A DNA stretch of 64,000 nt from Metabacillus malikii (lineage in GTDB: Bacteria > Bacillota > Bacilli > Bacillales > Bacillaceae). The notes under the pieces are model-generated. The model made no database searches and was not told the DNA's origin. It worked only from the letters and a program-made list of their open reading frames with translations. The translations under genes and the position numbers were made by a program. The DNA is taken from contig NZ_JAUSUD010000008.1 of assembly GCF_030813355.1 (NCBI RefSeq), positions 105,276-169,275 on the forward strand, given 5' to 3'. Of this stretch, positions 1-9,827 are shown piece by piece. How positions within the stretch are numbered: the first letter of the stretch is position 1; each line of letters opens with the position of its first letter.

Positions 1-542
1 GTTAATTCTTTTGATTTTTCATACCATTCATCTAATGTTGCAGGTAACTCATCTTCAGAAATAATATCTTTGTTATAGTAAAGCAATGTAGTTTCAACTG
101 CTTTCGGTAATCCATAAGCCTTACCATCTACTAATTGTGATTGGTAAGCAGATTCTGTATAAAGAGATTTAATCTCATCACTAATTGTTAATTCTTTTAT
201 TAACCCTTCAGTAACAGCCGTTCCAATTTGATCTCCAGCCATCGTAAGGACATCTGGGCCTGTTCCTGCCGGTCCATCTAAACGTAAGTCCTCTATTTGT
301 TGTGCATAAGCTTTTTCAACGACTTTAACAGTTACATCATGTTCTTTTTCAAACTTTGCAATAGCATCTTTAATTCCATCTGATTTCTCAATATCTTCCC
401 AAACTAGTAATTCCTTTTTAGCTGAATCTTCCTTTTTACCACTCGACTCTTTTTCGTCACTTTCCTGCGGTCCACATGCAGCTAAGACAAAAAATAAAGC
501 TATAATACTAAAAATACTAATAATGCTTTTAAAGTTTTTCAT
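1..542 (-). CDS. Sugar ABC transporter substrate-binding lipoprotein (MalE/MdxE-like), C-terminus cut by window edge
   Basis: This is an extracellular solute-binding lipoprotein of the family 1 (maltose-type) binding proteins. The visible 180 residues begin with a lipoprotein signal peptide whose lipobox is LAAC, followed by an acidic Ser/Lys linker. The mature domain then starts with KKELLVWEDIEKSDGI and contains GPDVLTMAGDQIG and AYGLPKAVETTLLYYNK, which are typical of maltodextrin-type binding proteins. The ATG at 542 is preceded by a GAAGGGAAG ribosome binding site. The reading frame runs off the left edge, so the permease genes are expected outside the window. A cre-like box lies just upstream, and a LacI regulator is encoded upstream on the same strand, so the gene is probably catabolite-repressed and substrate-induced. 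The sugar is not certain; the arabinanase next door makes arabino-oligosaccharides possible. Confidence 0.85.
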   Translation of the reverse strand, partial: MKNFKSIISIFSIIALFFVLAACGPQESDEKESSGKKEDSAKKELLVWEDIEKSDGIKDAIAKFEKEHDVTVKVVEKAYAQQIEDLRLDGPAGTGPDVLTMAGDQIGTAVTEGLIKELTISDEIKSLYTESAYQSQLVDGKAYGLPKAVETTLLYYNKDIISEDELPATLDEWYEKSKEL

Positions 543-578
543 AGAATATTTTTCTTCCCTTCAATTGGAATGTATATA

Positions 579-592
579 AGAAAGCGTTCACA
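579..592. promoter_or_regulatory. cre-like / LacI-family operator in front of the binding-protein gene
   Basis: The sequence AGAAAGCGTTCACA matches the CcpA cre pattern (TGWAANCGNTNNCA) at all but the first fixed position. It lies 37 nt upstream of the ATG at 542. LacI-family operators share this centre, so the site could serve CcpA, the adjacent LacI protein, or both. A second inverted repeat (TTTTACC/GGTAAAA, 633-652) lies further upstream. Confidence 0.55.
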
Positions 593-721
593 ATAGTAAT
601 ATAGCACTAACAGAAAAAGTTGTAAATAAATATTTTACCTTTTTCGGTAAAAAAATTTACGAAAACAATATTCAGGAACAATCTATCTACACAAAAAATA
701 AACCATTCCCCTTTATTTGTT

Positions 722-760
722 AGGAAAAATAGTAAGAGGGTGACTAAGTCACCCTCTTAC
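722..760 (-). terminator. Rho-independent terminator after the LacI gene
   Basis: A 14-bp stem (GTAAGAGGGTGACT and its complement, 732-745 with 747-760) is followed on the minus strand by a T-rich run. It lies 11 bases past the LacI stop codon and separates that transcript from the binding-protein gene. Confidence 0.8.
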
Positions 761-771
761 TAACATAACGA

Positions 772-2164
<1,393 letters not shown>

Positions 2165-2275
2165 AGGGTTGGTCTCCTCTTGCATCACTCGCTTTCCGTG
2201 GATAGATGGTAAGCTTGTCTGCGCCCCGACGACTCACGGCTCACCTCTCCCACGCACCCCTCAGAATTCAACAAA
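2165..2275 (-). repeat. Short degenerate copy of the GC-rich dispersed repeat also found at 42.9-43.2 kb
   Basis: Read on the minus strand, this stretch contains GTGCGTGGGAGAGGTGAG and ACGGAAAGCGAGTGATG. The copy at 42.9-43.2 kb (plus strand) has ATGCGTGGGAGGGGTGAG and GCGGAAAGCGAGTACTG in the same order, followed by a similar GTCAACC/ACCAACC end. The local GC content is clearly above the surroundings. It is non-coding and resembles a shortened, inverted relative of the longer element. Confidence 0.6.
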
Positions 2276-2361
2276 CCCATAAAAAGGTTAGTATAAAGAT
2301 CCACAATCCTTTAGAAATAACCTAATTAAACCACCTGTAGATTCTATTTTAAATTTGAACG

Positions 2362-2402
2362 AAAAAAGTCCGTATTCGAATGAATTAGAATACGGACTTT
2401 TC
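2362..2402 (-). terminator. Terminator after the GH43 gene
   Basis: The stem AAAAGTCCGTATTC (2364-2377) pairs with GAATACGGACTTTT (2388-2401) around a 10-nt loop. On the minus strand it ends in a T-run directly after the GH43 stop codon. Confidence 0.85.
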
Positions 2403-2407
2403 TACAT

Positions 2408-5398
2408 TTAGTTTTCTAATCTATTTTTTCTTACAACAAACACTATACAACCAATAATTAACATCACGATACCAGCTAGTAAAATATTAACTTGATTAGT
2501 TGCTGTAGCTGGTAAGGTATTTCCATCTTTATTAGCTTCTCCATTTGTTGCCTCGGACCCTGTACCAGTCTTTTCATCATCATTATCTACAACCGGTTTT
2601 ACCGTAGGTGATTCTGTTCCGTCACCTTCGTCAGGTTTTACAGGTGTTTCTTTTCCATCATCTCCACCTGGTTCTCCTGGTGTTTCACTTCCGTCATCTC
2701 CACCTGGTTTTCCTGGTGTTTCACTTCCGTCATCTTCACCTGGTTTTCCTGGTGTTTCACTTCCATCATCTCCACCTGGTTCTCCTGGTGTTTCACTTCC
2801 GTCATCTTCTCCTGGTTTTCCTGGTGTTTCTTTTCCGTCATCTTCATTTGGAGGCTCTGGATTCATCACACTATCAAAATAACTTTTCACTTCTTCGCCG
2901 GATAACGCACCCTCATAAATCATTAGTTCATCCATTGCGCCTTTGAATGGAGTATCCCAATGGTTAACACCTAATCCGAAGTAAGTATTAGTTGTTGTGA
3001 AACGATGTGGGAATTCCTTTCCTTCAAAAGCTTGCTCACCATTTAAGTAAACTTTAATATCTCCTTCTTTTACTGTAAATGTCACATTCGTCCATTCTCC
3101 AGTATTGATTGTTTTTCCTGTAGGTGCATCATACCATGTTGAACTTCCAGACCATACCATTGTATTTTGTTCAACTGGCCCTTGTGGAACAAGGCTCACC
3201 CAATTGTTTTCATCTTTAGCACCAAAAAATGTTGTTGTAAAGTCTGTTAGTGCTTCAGGATTTAACCAAAGTGATACAGTATAGGAATGACTCGTAATCA
3301 AGCCGTCTGGTAACCTTACTCCAGATTCACCATTGAAGACTGCACCTTTCCCCATGATTCCCTCTTCATAAGAAATAGTACCACCAGTATTGTCAATTCG
3401 ATTTCCGGTTTCTTTACCTTCAGCAAAATTACCTGTTTCCTCAGAAAGATCGTCTTCAAATTTATAGTGTGCAATTAATTCTTCCTTCTTATTTGGTAAC
3501 ACAGTCACCTCAAAAGTTTTTGTCTTTTCAATATCACCTTTTGTAACTGTTGCTGTCAGTGTTACTTTAGAAGGACCTTCCTCAAAGCTTGGTCTTGTCA
3601 CAACACCTTCTGTCGTGATAACCTCTGCATTTGATGTCTCCCATTTTATTTCAGTATTACGGGTACCTGTTTTGGGTAAATTCATGTTTCCTACGATACT
3701 ATCAATATTTCCTAGTTTTAAATCCTGTAATATACCATCTACAATTTCTTCATCAGATTGGTCAGATAATGGACTTTTACTTCCCCATATTGATACACCT
3801 TTATTTGATAACGCAGTAAATGTCATCGCATAGCTTTCAGAGACTGGATCCCATAAGCGCACAAATACACCATTATATGTTTCGCCATCAATTGTTAGAC
3901 TTGCATATTGCTTATCTTGACTCCATGTTCCACTCACATCACCAGTAATTGTGTTATCATCATTCAAGCGTATTAAGATAGATTTGTTAATATCTGCAGA
4001 GTAGCTTAACCCTTGATTAATAAACTTATATTCTCCTGCTACTTCTTCCTTTGTTACATTTTCATCAATTGTTTCACCTGAATAGCGATGAGCTCCAACA
4101 ACAGGCCAACCATCTTTGTTCTTAAACATTTGATGGACTCGTACTTCGTGGATTTCCCCACGTTCAGGGAATCTCGTATGGAAAACTAAAAATTGCTGAC
4201 CTGTTTCATCATCTAAAAAGACAGAATTATGACCTGGTGAGACATAACCAACACCGTCAATATTCCCAGGTTCACCGAGTTGACGTTCAAATAAAAAGTT
4301 CCCCATAATTTTATTACCGTAATTTGTGTTCTCAACACTGCTTGGCAATACAGCATCTTGTCCAGCTGCATCTATATAAGGACCTTCTGGATTTTTTGCT
4401 CTCCATTGCCTCATATTGTATCCACCATCTGCTCCTAACCAACCATATGTCACATATAGATAGTAGTAGTCAGAAGCTTGATCATAGACAATATATGGAC
4501 CTTCACCTGATTTACCGTAACCACCTGCAATTTTAGTACCAAAATAACGGTCAATTAGGCGGCCATCATCCGTTTTAGCATCATCTCCTGGATAGATTGC
4601 AGCACCTGTTTCTTTATCCAGTTCAAGCATGAATATTCCACCAGACCATGAACCATATGACATCCATAGCTTTCCGTTTTCATCATAAAAAATATTAGCA
4701 TCTATTGCATTTGGATAAATTTGATTATTATAAGTACCGTTTTCATTAAACCAATTTTCATTTGGTCCGTTTAAGTTTCCTTCATCAATTAGCGTTTGAA
4801 TATTCGTATTTGTCCATTTTTTATTTACATCACTATCTGCATCATATGCTTCTTCTTTTGTGAAACCAGAATAAACGATTGTATCAACATATGTGTATGG
4901 ACCTTCAATATTCTTTGATACAGCATAACCAATAGCTGAACGAATATATGTTGAAGATGCACTATAGTACATCATGAATGCACCAGTTGTGCCATCCTCA
5001 TTTTTATAATCAGCATTCCAGAAAATATCTGGGGCCCATACAGCAAATCCGCCTTTACTATCTGAATCATCTTCACCTGCCCACTTAAAGGATTCAGCAA
5101 GGTTTTCAGATAGATCACCATAAAGCACATTGTTAGGTGTCGTATATCCATTTGTAAACGTGGTCCAGCTTTGTAAATCTGTTGATTTCGCCGCCTCAAT
5201 ATGAGAGCCAAATACATAGTAATTTTTACCCTCTTTTATAATTGACGGGTCATGAACAGAAACATTTTTAAATACAGGTGGTTCACTTTCATTTGCATTT
5301 GCTATATTTTCGTTATTACTACCTAGTAACATTCCAGGAATCAGCAAAATAAAGGCTAACAGTGTAAGTGATAGTTTTCTAAATAGATTTGATATCAT
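2408..5398 (-). CDS. Cell-wall-anchored GH43 arabinan-degrading enzyme with LamG module (996 aa)
   Basis: This is a secreted, probably endo-1,5-alpha-L-arabinanase-type glycoside hydrolase. Domains in order: signal peptide (1 to about 36); GH43 five-bladed propeller (about 40-435) with the usual acidic triad visible as D50 (VHDPS), D233 (AIDANIFYD) and E299 (SGEGPY), plus H390; a GH43 C-terminal beta domain (about 440-545) as in B. subtilis Abn2; an Ig-like domain (about 555-635); a LamG/concanavalin module (about 640-845); a Pro/Gly/Asp/Glu-rich linker of 12-residue repeats; and a sorting signal LPATA (962-966) followed by a membrane span and a basic tail. LPxTA signals are typical of class D sortases, so the enzyme is likely linked to peptidoglycan. 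No sortase gene is in the window. A cre/LacI-like box lies in the leader. Exact substrate preference is inferred from GH43 similarity only. Confidence 0.9.
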   Translation of the reverse strand: MISNLFRKLSLTLLAFILLIPGMLLGSNNENIANANESEPPVFKNVSVHDPSIIKEGKNYYVFGSHIEAAKSTDLQSWTTFTNGYTTPNNVLYGDLSENLAESFKWAGEDDSDSKGGFAVWAPDIFWNADYKNEDGTTGAFMMYYSASSTYIRSAIGYAVSKNIEGPYTYVDTIVYSGFTKEEAYDADSDVNKKWTNTNIQTLIDEGNLNGPNENWFNENGTYNNQIYPNAIDANIFYDENGKLWMSYGSWSGGIFMLELDKETGAAIYPGDDAKTDDGRLIDRYFGTKIAGGYGKSGEGPYIVYDQASDYYYLYVTYGWLGADGGYNMRQWRAKNPEGPYIDAAGQDAVLPSSVENTNYGNKIMGNFLFERQLGEPGNIDGVGYVSPGHNSVFLDDETGQQFLVFHTRFPERGEIHEVRVHQMFKNKDGWPVVGAHRYSGETIDENVTKEEVAGEYKFINQGLSYSADINKSILIRLNDDNTITGDVSGTWSQDKQYASLTIDGETYNGVFVRLWDPVSESYAMTFTALSNKGVSIWGSKSPLSDQSDEEIVDGILQDLKLGNIDSIVGNMNLPKTGTRNTEIKWETSNAEVITTEGVVTRPSFEEGPSKVTLTATVTKGDIEKTKTFEVTVLPNKKEELIAHYKFEDDLSEETGNFAEGKETGNRIDNTGGTISYEEGIMGKGAVFNGESGVRLPDGLITSHSYTVSLWLNPEALTDFTTTFFGAKDENNWVSLVPQGPVEQNTMVWSGSSTWYDAPTGKTINTGEWTNVTFTVKEGDIKVYLNGEQAFEGKEFPHRFTTTNTYFGLGVNHWDTPFKGAMDELMIYEGALSGEEVKSYFDSVMNPEPPNEDDGKETPGKPGEDDGSETPGEPGGDDGSETPGKPGEDDGSETPGKPGGDDGSETPGEPGGDDGKETPVKPDEGDGTESPTVKPVVDNDDEKTGTGSEATNGEANKDGNTLPATATNQVNILLAGIVMLIIGCIVFVVRKNRLEN
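2620..2850 (-). repeat. 36-bp tandem repeats coding for the wall-spanning linker
   Basis: About six imperfect copies of a 36-bp unit encode the 12-residue motif ETPGKPGEDDGS and variants. The unit sits between the LamG module and the sorting signal. Such linkers span the peptidoglycan, and copy number is expected to vary between strains. Confidence 0.85.
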
Positions 5399-5425
5399 CT
5401 TATTCTCCCCTCAATTTAGCACAAA

Positions 5426-5439
5426 TGAAAACGCATCCA
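5426..5439. promoter_or_regulatory. cre-like / LacI-type operator in the GH43 leader
   Basis: TGAAAACGCATCCA fits the cre pattern with one deviation. It is embedded in a longer imperfect palindrome with AAATG and CATTT arms, 28 nt upstream of the GH43 start codon. A site this close to the start would block transcription as a roadblock. Confidence 0.55.
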
Positions 5440-5959
5440 TTTAATCGCACCAAAAACTCTATTAATATTAAACCGGCAACACTAGTAATCGCTCTCATAT
5501 CAATAGAATAAAAGTTGCTCTAGTTGCTATAAACCTCATAATCTCTATGTAGTGAATTGGGCAGAAAAGGAATAGTATGTGCTTTTTCTATCGTGTAGAT
5601 TTGTTTGAAGTGTGTCAATTCGAAGTTGTATGTTATATAATCCCCTACTTGTCTATCTATTTCCCTCCCTTAATTTTCTTATGTGCATACAAGTAATAAA
5701 CCGCTTACAAAACTAACCGACAAGTTTATTACACATTAAACATACTATATTTTGGTTTATTCTTCAATAAACCTTACTAACTATTTTACCATTTTCATAG
5801 ATCATTGATAGACATGTATGGACTACTATCTTTAAATTATTGGAATATTTCAATCTATTATAAACATGTCTTAATGTGTAAATCAGAACAACCATACAAA
5901 TATAAACTCAATCTTTATAATATTCCTATTTGTACATACGAATCTACCTTAAAACAATA
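5440..5959. other. Intergenic region upstream of the GH43 gene
   Basis: No coding signal is seen in this AT-rich stretch. A second weak cre-like match (ATAAACCGCTTACA, 5696-5709) is present. The GH43 promoter should lie here, but no clear -35/-10 pair could be assigned. Confidence 0.35.
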
Positions 5960-5992
5960 AAAAGGCTCCTCTTAAAGAGAAACCTTTTTAAA
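5960..5992 (-). terminator. Terminator after the FrnE-like gene
   Basis: AAAAAGG pairs with CCTTTTT around an inner CTCTT/AAGAG stem. It lies 14 bases past the stop codon at 6006 and ends in a T-run on the minus strand. Confidence 0.7.
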
Positions 5993-6005
5993 GGCTAACC
6001 ATTTA

Positions 6006-6734
6006 CTATTTTTGCTCAGGTACTTCACAGCTGTCATCTGTACAAATTGCCCCATCAGCAGTATCCGAGTTAATTTCTTGAAACATTGGTTTTGGTTTTT
6101 CCTCTTCCCAAACCTTTTGTAAAGCACTTACGAATGTTTCAAGTGGTTGTGCGCCTGAAATTGCATATTTCTGATTGATGATGAAGTATGGAACCCCTCG
6201 TATACCATATTGTTGGGCAATTCCCTCATCTATACGGACGTCATTTGCATAGGCGTTCTTATCGTTAAGTACATTTAACACTTGCTTCCTGTTTAATCCG
6301 GATTCTTCCGCAATTCTTGTAAGTGTATCAATTTCACTTAAATTCTCGCCATTAGCAAAGTATGCATTTAACAAATTTTCAGTAATAACCTTCTCTTTTT
6401 GATGTTCCTTGGCAAATTTCGCTAAGCGGTGAGCATTAAATGTATTTGTAGGTTTCATGTCATCAAAATTAAACGTTAAACCAACAGCAGCTGCTTGCTC
6501 TCCAATTTGTACATTACTTTGCTTCGCCTTTTCAATACTCATTCCATATTTGGATGCAATAGCTTCGTGAATATTTTTACCTGAATACTCATCTGCATTT
6601 GGGTCTAATTCAAAGCTTTTAAATTCCACTTCTACACTTTCTTTATGTGGAAATTTCTCCAAAGCCATTTCTAATCTTCGCTTTCCTATGTAGCAAAACG
6701 GACATACAAAGTCCGACCATACTTCTATTTTCAA
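6006..6734 (-). CDS. FrnE-like DsbA-family oxidoreductase (242 aa)
   Basis: This is a cytosolic thioredoxin-fold protein of the DsbA/FrnE family. The start of the fold, KIEVWSDFVCPFCYIGKRR, carries the CPFC redox motif. The cis-proline loop GVPYFIINQKYAISGAQ is near residue 180, and the C-terminal tail contains the extra cysteine pair seen in FrnE proteins (GAICTDDSC). An upstream in-frame ATG at 6791 exists. A TTG at 6734, spaced 7 nt from AAAGAGGTG, gives the family's standard N-terminus and is preferred. FrnE proteins are linked to disulfide handling under oxidative stress; the partner substrate here is unknown. The gene appears to be a single-gene transcript. Confidence 0.88.
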   Translation of the reverse strand: MKIEVWSDFVCPFCYIGKRRLEMALEKFPHKESVEVEFKSFELDPNADEYSGKNIHEAIASKYGMSIEKAKQSNVQIGEQAAAVGLTFNFDDMKPTNTFNAHRLAKFAKEHQKEKVITENLLNAYFANGENLSEIDTLTRIAEESGLNRKQVLNVLNDKNAYANDVRIDEGIAQQYGIRGVPYFIINQKYAISGAQPLETFVSALQKVWEEEKPKPMFQEINSDTADGAICTDDSCEVPEQK

Positions 6735-6882
6735 TATGCTGCACCTCTTTCCTTCAGTATTCATAATTGTAGCATGTGCTTCCTCATCCACAAAAATACT
6801 TGCTCAAAGTTTATGCTTTTACTACATATTTCGACTAATATTCTCAAGTTCCACTCACTATTTCCTTGGAAATAACCTATTT

Positions 6883-6913
6883 TTGTCATTCTATGCAATT
6901 TTTCCACTATACT
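6883..6913 (+). promoter_or_regulatory. Possible promoter of the LytTR-ABC operon
   Basis: TTGTCA (6883-6888) and TATACT (6908-6913) are separated by 19 nt. The spacing is longer than ideal for SigA, which is compatible with an activated promoter. A TATAAT at 6928-6933 lacks a good partner. Confidence 0.35.
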
Positions 6914-6978
6914 CTCACACTAAACATTATAATTGGTAATAGATGATTAACTATTTACAGTCAGAAGGGTGAATTACA

Positions 6979-8031
6979 ATGTCTATATTAGATATAAAAA
7001 ATCTAGAAAAACATGAAGAGCATACGGTAATTTTCTCAGAGTTCTCTTTGAGTATATTTGAGTCCAATGTCATTGCAATTCATGCAACGACAAATGTTAG
7101 ATCTATATTCTTAAAGATGATAATGGGTGAGGTTTCCATATCAAATGGAGAGATAAAATTATATGAGCAACACATCAATAAGTCTGTCATTAAAACTCTT
7201 TCAAGTAAGGTAGGCTTTTTCCTACTTGATGACGGCCTATATGAAAGATTGACTGTAAAAGACAGTCTTTTATTTTATCGAGATATCTATAAATCAGAAC
7301 TCTCAATAGAAGATTGTCTCCGCTTCATTCAGCTTGAGGGTAAAAAGAAAACACGTATATGCAACTTATCCTATTCGGAGAAAAGGAGGGTGCATTTTGG
7401 CCGGTTACTTTTACAAAATCCTAACCTTTTTATTTTTGAAGTACCTGACCAGAACGTCGACCTCGAATCGAAACGAATCTTCACTAAAATAGTTAGAGAA
7501 TTAAGTCAACAAGGTAAGGCTATCTTACTTTTTACAGACAACATAGAAAGTTCTCTTCTATTTACTAATCAAGTATATCGTTTAGATGAATCCGGTTTAA
7601 ACGCTCTCGACATAAATTCTGAAGAAGAATTGGTGAATGCGGAGTCCGCTGCAACAGTTGAAGATTTAGAACAAATCGCAATTCAACCAGTGCGTTTCGA
7701 AAAAATCCCAACAAAGGTCAATGATAAAATCATTCTTTTTGACCCACCTGAAATTGACTACATTGAAAGCAATGAGGGTCACTCAAATATTTATATAAAA
7801 GGGGATACATATCCGAGTGTTTTTACAATGGCTGAGTTAGAAACGAGATTGCTTCCATACGGTTTCTTTAGATGCCATCGTTCCTATATTGTTAATCTAC
7901 AAAAAGTACGTGAGGTTATTACATTCACTAGGAACAGTTTTTCTTTAGTACTAAATGATACAAAAAAGTCACAAATTCCACTGTCAAAAGCAAAAATGAC
8001 AGAATTAAAAGGAATGTTAGGGTTAAAATGA
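6979..8031 (+). CDS. LytTR DNA-binding regulator fused to a degenerate ABC ATPase domain (350 aa)
   Basis: The N-terminal 200 residues follow the fold order of an ABC ATPase, but its active motifs are broken. The Walker A position reads HATTNVRSIFL with no GKS/T, the signature is LSYSE instead of LSGGQ, and the Walker B/catalytic region reads LFIFEVPDQNVD, without the usual DE pair. The C-terminal 100 residues (about 250-345) are a standard LytTR domain with DYIESNEGHSNIY and RCHRSYIVNLQKV. A GAAGGGTG ribosome binding site precedes the ATG. The following two genes encode a normal ABC ATPase and permease, so this protein probably regulates that exporter and may sense it through the pseudo-ATPase domain (inference). 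It is more likely a regulator than a working ATPase. Confidence 0.85.
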   Translation: MSILDIKNLEKHEEHTVIFSEFSLSIFESNVIAIHATTNVRSIFLKMIMGEVSISNGEIKLYEQHINKSVIKTLSSKVGFFLLDDGLYERLTVKDSLLFYRDIYKSELSIEDCLRFIQLEGKKKTRICNLSYSEKRRVHFGRLLLQNPNLFIFEVPDQNVDLESKRIFTKIVRELSQQGKAILLFTDNIESSLLFTNQVYRLDESGLNALDINSEEELVNAESAATVEDLEQIAIQPVRFEKIPTKVNDKIILFDPPEIDYIESNEGHSNIYIKGDTYPSVFTMAELETRLLPYGFFRCHRSYIVNLQKVREVITFTRNSFSLVLNDTKKSQIPLSKAKMTELKGMLGLK

Positions 8032-8162
8032 GTTCCATTTAACCTGTTTTTTCTCCATTCGTCTGTTAGAAGGCTCCTTTCATCCAATATATAATGCACT
8101 GTCAATTATCATTTACTAAGATTGAGTTATCAAAAGCATTTCTGCGATGGAGGATGGATGAT

Positions 8163-9011
8163 ATGGAGCGTATTATAGAAGTGAAAAATTTAGCAAAGGT
8201 TTTTGCCAATCAGCAAGCATTAAAAAGTGTTTCTTTTGACGTCAAGAAGGGTGAAATATTTGGTTTCTTAGGTCCGAGTGGATCAGGAAAAACGACTACT
8301 ATAAAAATCTTAACTGCACAGCTTGAACAAACGGATGGTGATGCCTACATATTTGGTGTACCCGCTTCAAAATTAAAAGAATCAAACTACCGTAAAAAAA
8401 TCGGAGTACTAACGGATAATTCCAGTTTGTATGAGCGGCTAACTGTCTATGATAATTTGAAACTTTATTGCGACTTATATGAAGTGAGTTATAAAAGAAT
8501 AGATGAAGTTTTAGAAATGGTTAACTTAACTGACTCAAAGAAGAAGTCCATTTCAAAACTCTCTAAAGGAATGGTCCAGCGAGTCATTTTAGCTAGAGCC
8601 TTTTTACATGAACCTGATTTATTATTCCTTGATGAACCAACTTCAGCACTTGATCCTGTTAATACGAAACATATATATAAAGGGTTAAACCGTCTAAAGG
8701 AAAATGGGACAACAATTTTCCTGACAACACATGATATGAATGAAGCCGAAACACTTTGTGACCGTGTAGCATTTTTACATGAAGGTGAGATTCAATTACT
8801 TGATACACCAAAAAAGCTACGGACAACGTTTGCTAATGACACTTTAACGCTCGAACTTACGGATGGAAATAAGGTAACCATTAATAAAGGACCGGACGGA
8901 GCACAAGCAGTTTATGATTATATGAAAGAAGATAAAATCGTATCCATTTATTCTAATGAACCTACACTTGGAGATATATTTGTAGAAGTTACTGGGAGGA
9001 AATTATCATGA
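8163..9011 (+). CDS. ABC exporter ATP-binding protein (282 aa)
   Basis: This is an intact ABC-2-type ATPase. It has Walker A GPSGSGKTTT, Q-loop region, signature LSKGMVQRV, Walker B LLFLDEPTSALD and H-loop LTTHD, followed by a short C-terminal regulatory part. An in-frame ATG at 8154 abuts GGAGG, while the ATG at 8163 has 9-nt spacing and gives MERIIEVKNL, so 8163 is preferred. Its stop codon overlaps the permease start (ATGA), which implies translational coupling. With the permease it should form an exporter; peptide antibiotic, drug or lipid export are all possible, and the substrate is not readable from the sequence. Confidence 0.92.
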   Translation: MERIIEVKNLAKVFANQQALKSVSFDVKKGEIFGFLGPSGSGKTTTIKILTAQLEQTDGDAYIFGVPASKLKESNYRKKIGVLTDNSSLYERLTVYDNLKLYCDLYEVSYKRIDEVLEMVNLTDSKKKSISKLSKGMVQRVILARAFLHEPDLLFLDEPTSALDPVNTKHIYKGLNRLKENGTTIFLTTHDMNEAETLCDRVAFLHEGEIQLLDTPKKLRTTFANDTLTLELTDGNKVTINKGPDGAQAVYDYMKEDKIVSIYSNEPTLGDIFVEVTGRKLS

Positions 9012-9715
9012 CATTTTCTATGAGACGTTCGATCGCTATTCTTCAAAAGGATTATAAAGATTTATCAAAAAATTTATTTGTTTCATCATCTGCACTTATG
9101 CCACTTATTCTCGCAGCAATATATGGAAGACTTGGAGTTGAAACGATTAATGAGCATTATATGGTTTTTAATATGGTGCTTTGTTTAGTAGCAGCATATG
9201 TCCAATGTTCACTTATTGCTGAGGAAAAGGAAAAAAACACATTACGTGGTCTCATGCTTTCCCCGGCTACAACATTTGAAATCATTATCGGTAAAAGTCT
9301 TCTAAGTTTCATTGGGACAATTCTAATTGTAGTTGTAGCTGCATTATTAACTGGATATGCTCCTGAAAACTTAGCCGTCGTGTCCATTGCAATTGTTTTA
9401 TCTACTTTCTTTTATATTGGACTTGGAACGTTGCTTGGGTTAATTACGAAAACAATTATGGAAGCATCTATTATTATTCTACCATTTATGTGCATTTTCT
9501 CATTTGGAGACTTTCTGCTTCCTTTGAGTGATACTTATCCTATTATAGGGGTACTTGAATATTTTCCGAACAGCCAGTTAATCCAATTAGCTAATGAAGT
9601 ACAAACTGGAGCAGGAATGATTGATGTCATTAATAACATCATCGTAATTTTCATCTGGATTGTTGCAATATTTAGCCTCGTAACTGTCTTGTATCGAAAA
9701 AGAATGATAGATTAA
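9008..9715 (+). CDS. ABC-2 type permease (235 aa)
   Basis: This is an integral membrane subunit with about six predicted spans and the cytosolic motif EEKEKNTLRGLMLSP between the second and third spans, typical of ABC-2 exporters. It overlaps the ATPase by 4 nt. It is shorter than drug-exporter permeases with a large extracellular loop, and resembles small export permeases in Firmicutes. It is the last gene of the LytTR-ATPase-permease operon. Confidence 0.88.
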   Translation: MTFSMRRSIAILQKDYKDLSKNLFVSSSALMPLILAAIYGRLGVETINEHYMVFNMVLCLVAAYVQCSLIAEEKEKNTLRGLMLSPATTFEIIIGKSLLSFIGTILIVVVAALLTGYAPENLAVVSIAIVLSTFFYIGLGTLLGLITKTIMEASIIILPFMCIFSFGDFLLPLSDTYPIIGVLEYFPNSQLIQLANEVQTGAGMIDVINNIIVIFIWIVAIFSLVTVLYRKRMID

Positions 9716-9742
9716 CATTACATCTCAGGAAGGGTCTTGAAT

Positions 9743-9790
9743 TAAAAATGAGTTGTTGCTATTCGTGTAGCAACAACTCATTTTTCTTTT
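9743..9790. terminator. Strong terminator between convergent genes
   Basis: AAAAATGAGTTGTTGCTA pairs fully with the complement ending at 9785, with a short loop and T-runs on both strands. It can serve the ABC operon and the convergent VOC gene. Confidence 0.9.
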
Positions 9791-9827
9791 CAGATACTAT
9801 ATTTGTTCCTATTTATTGCCGGCCACT

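Noticed and set aside
2608..2946. Plus-strand open frame of 112 residues opposite the GH43 linker
   Set aside because: It is produced by the repeat structure of the linker on the other strand; composition (Leu/His/Phe-rich) is unnatural and there is no ribosome binding site.
6979..8031. Annotation as a working ABC transporter ATPase
   Set aside because: Walker A, signature and Walker B residues are all missing and the protein ends in a DNA-binding domain.
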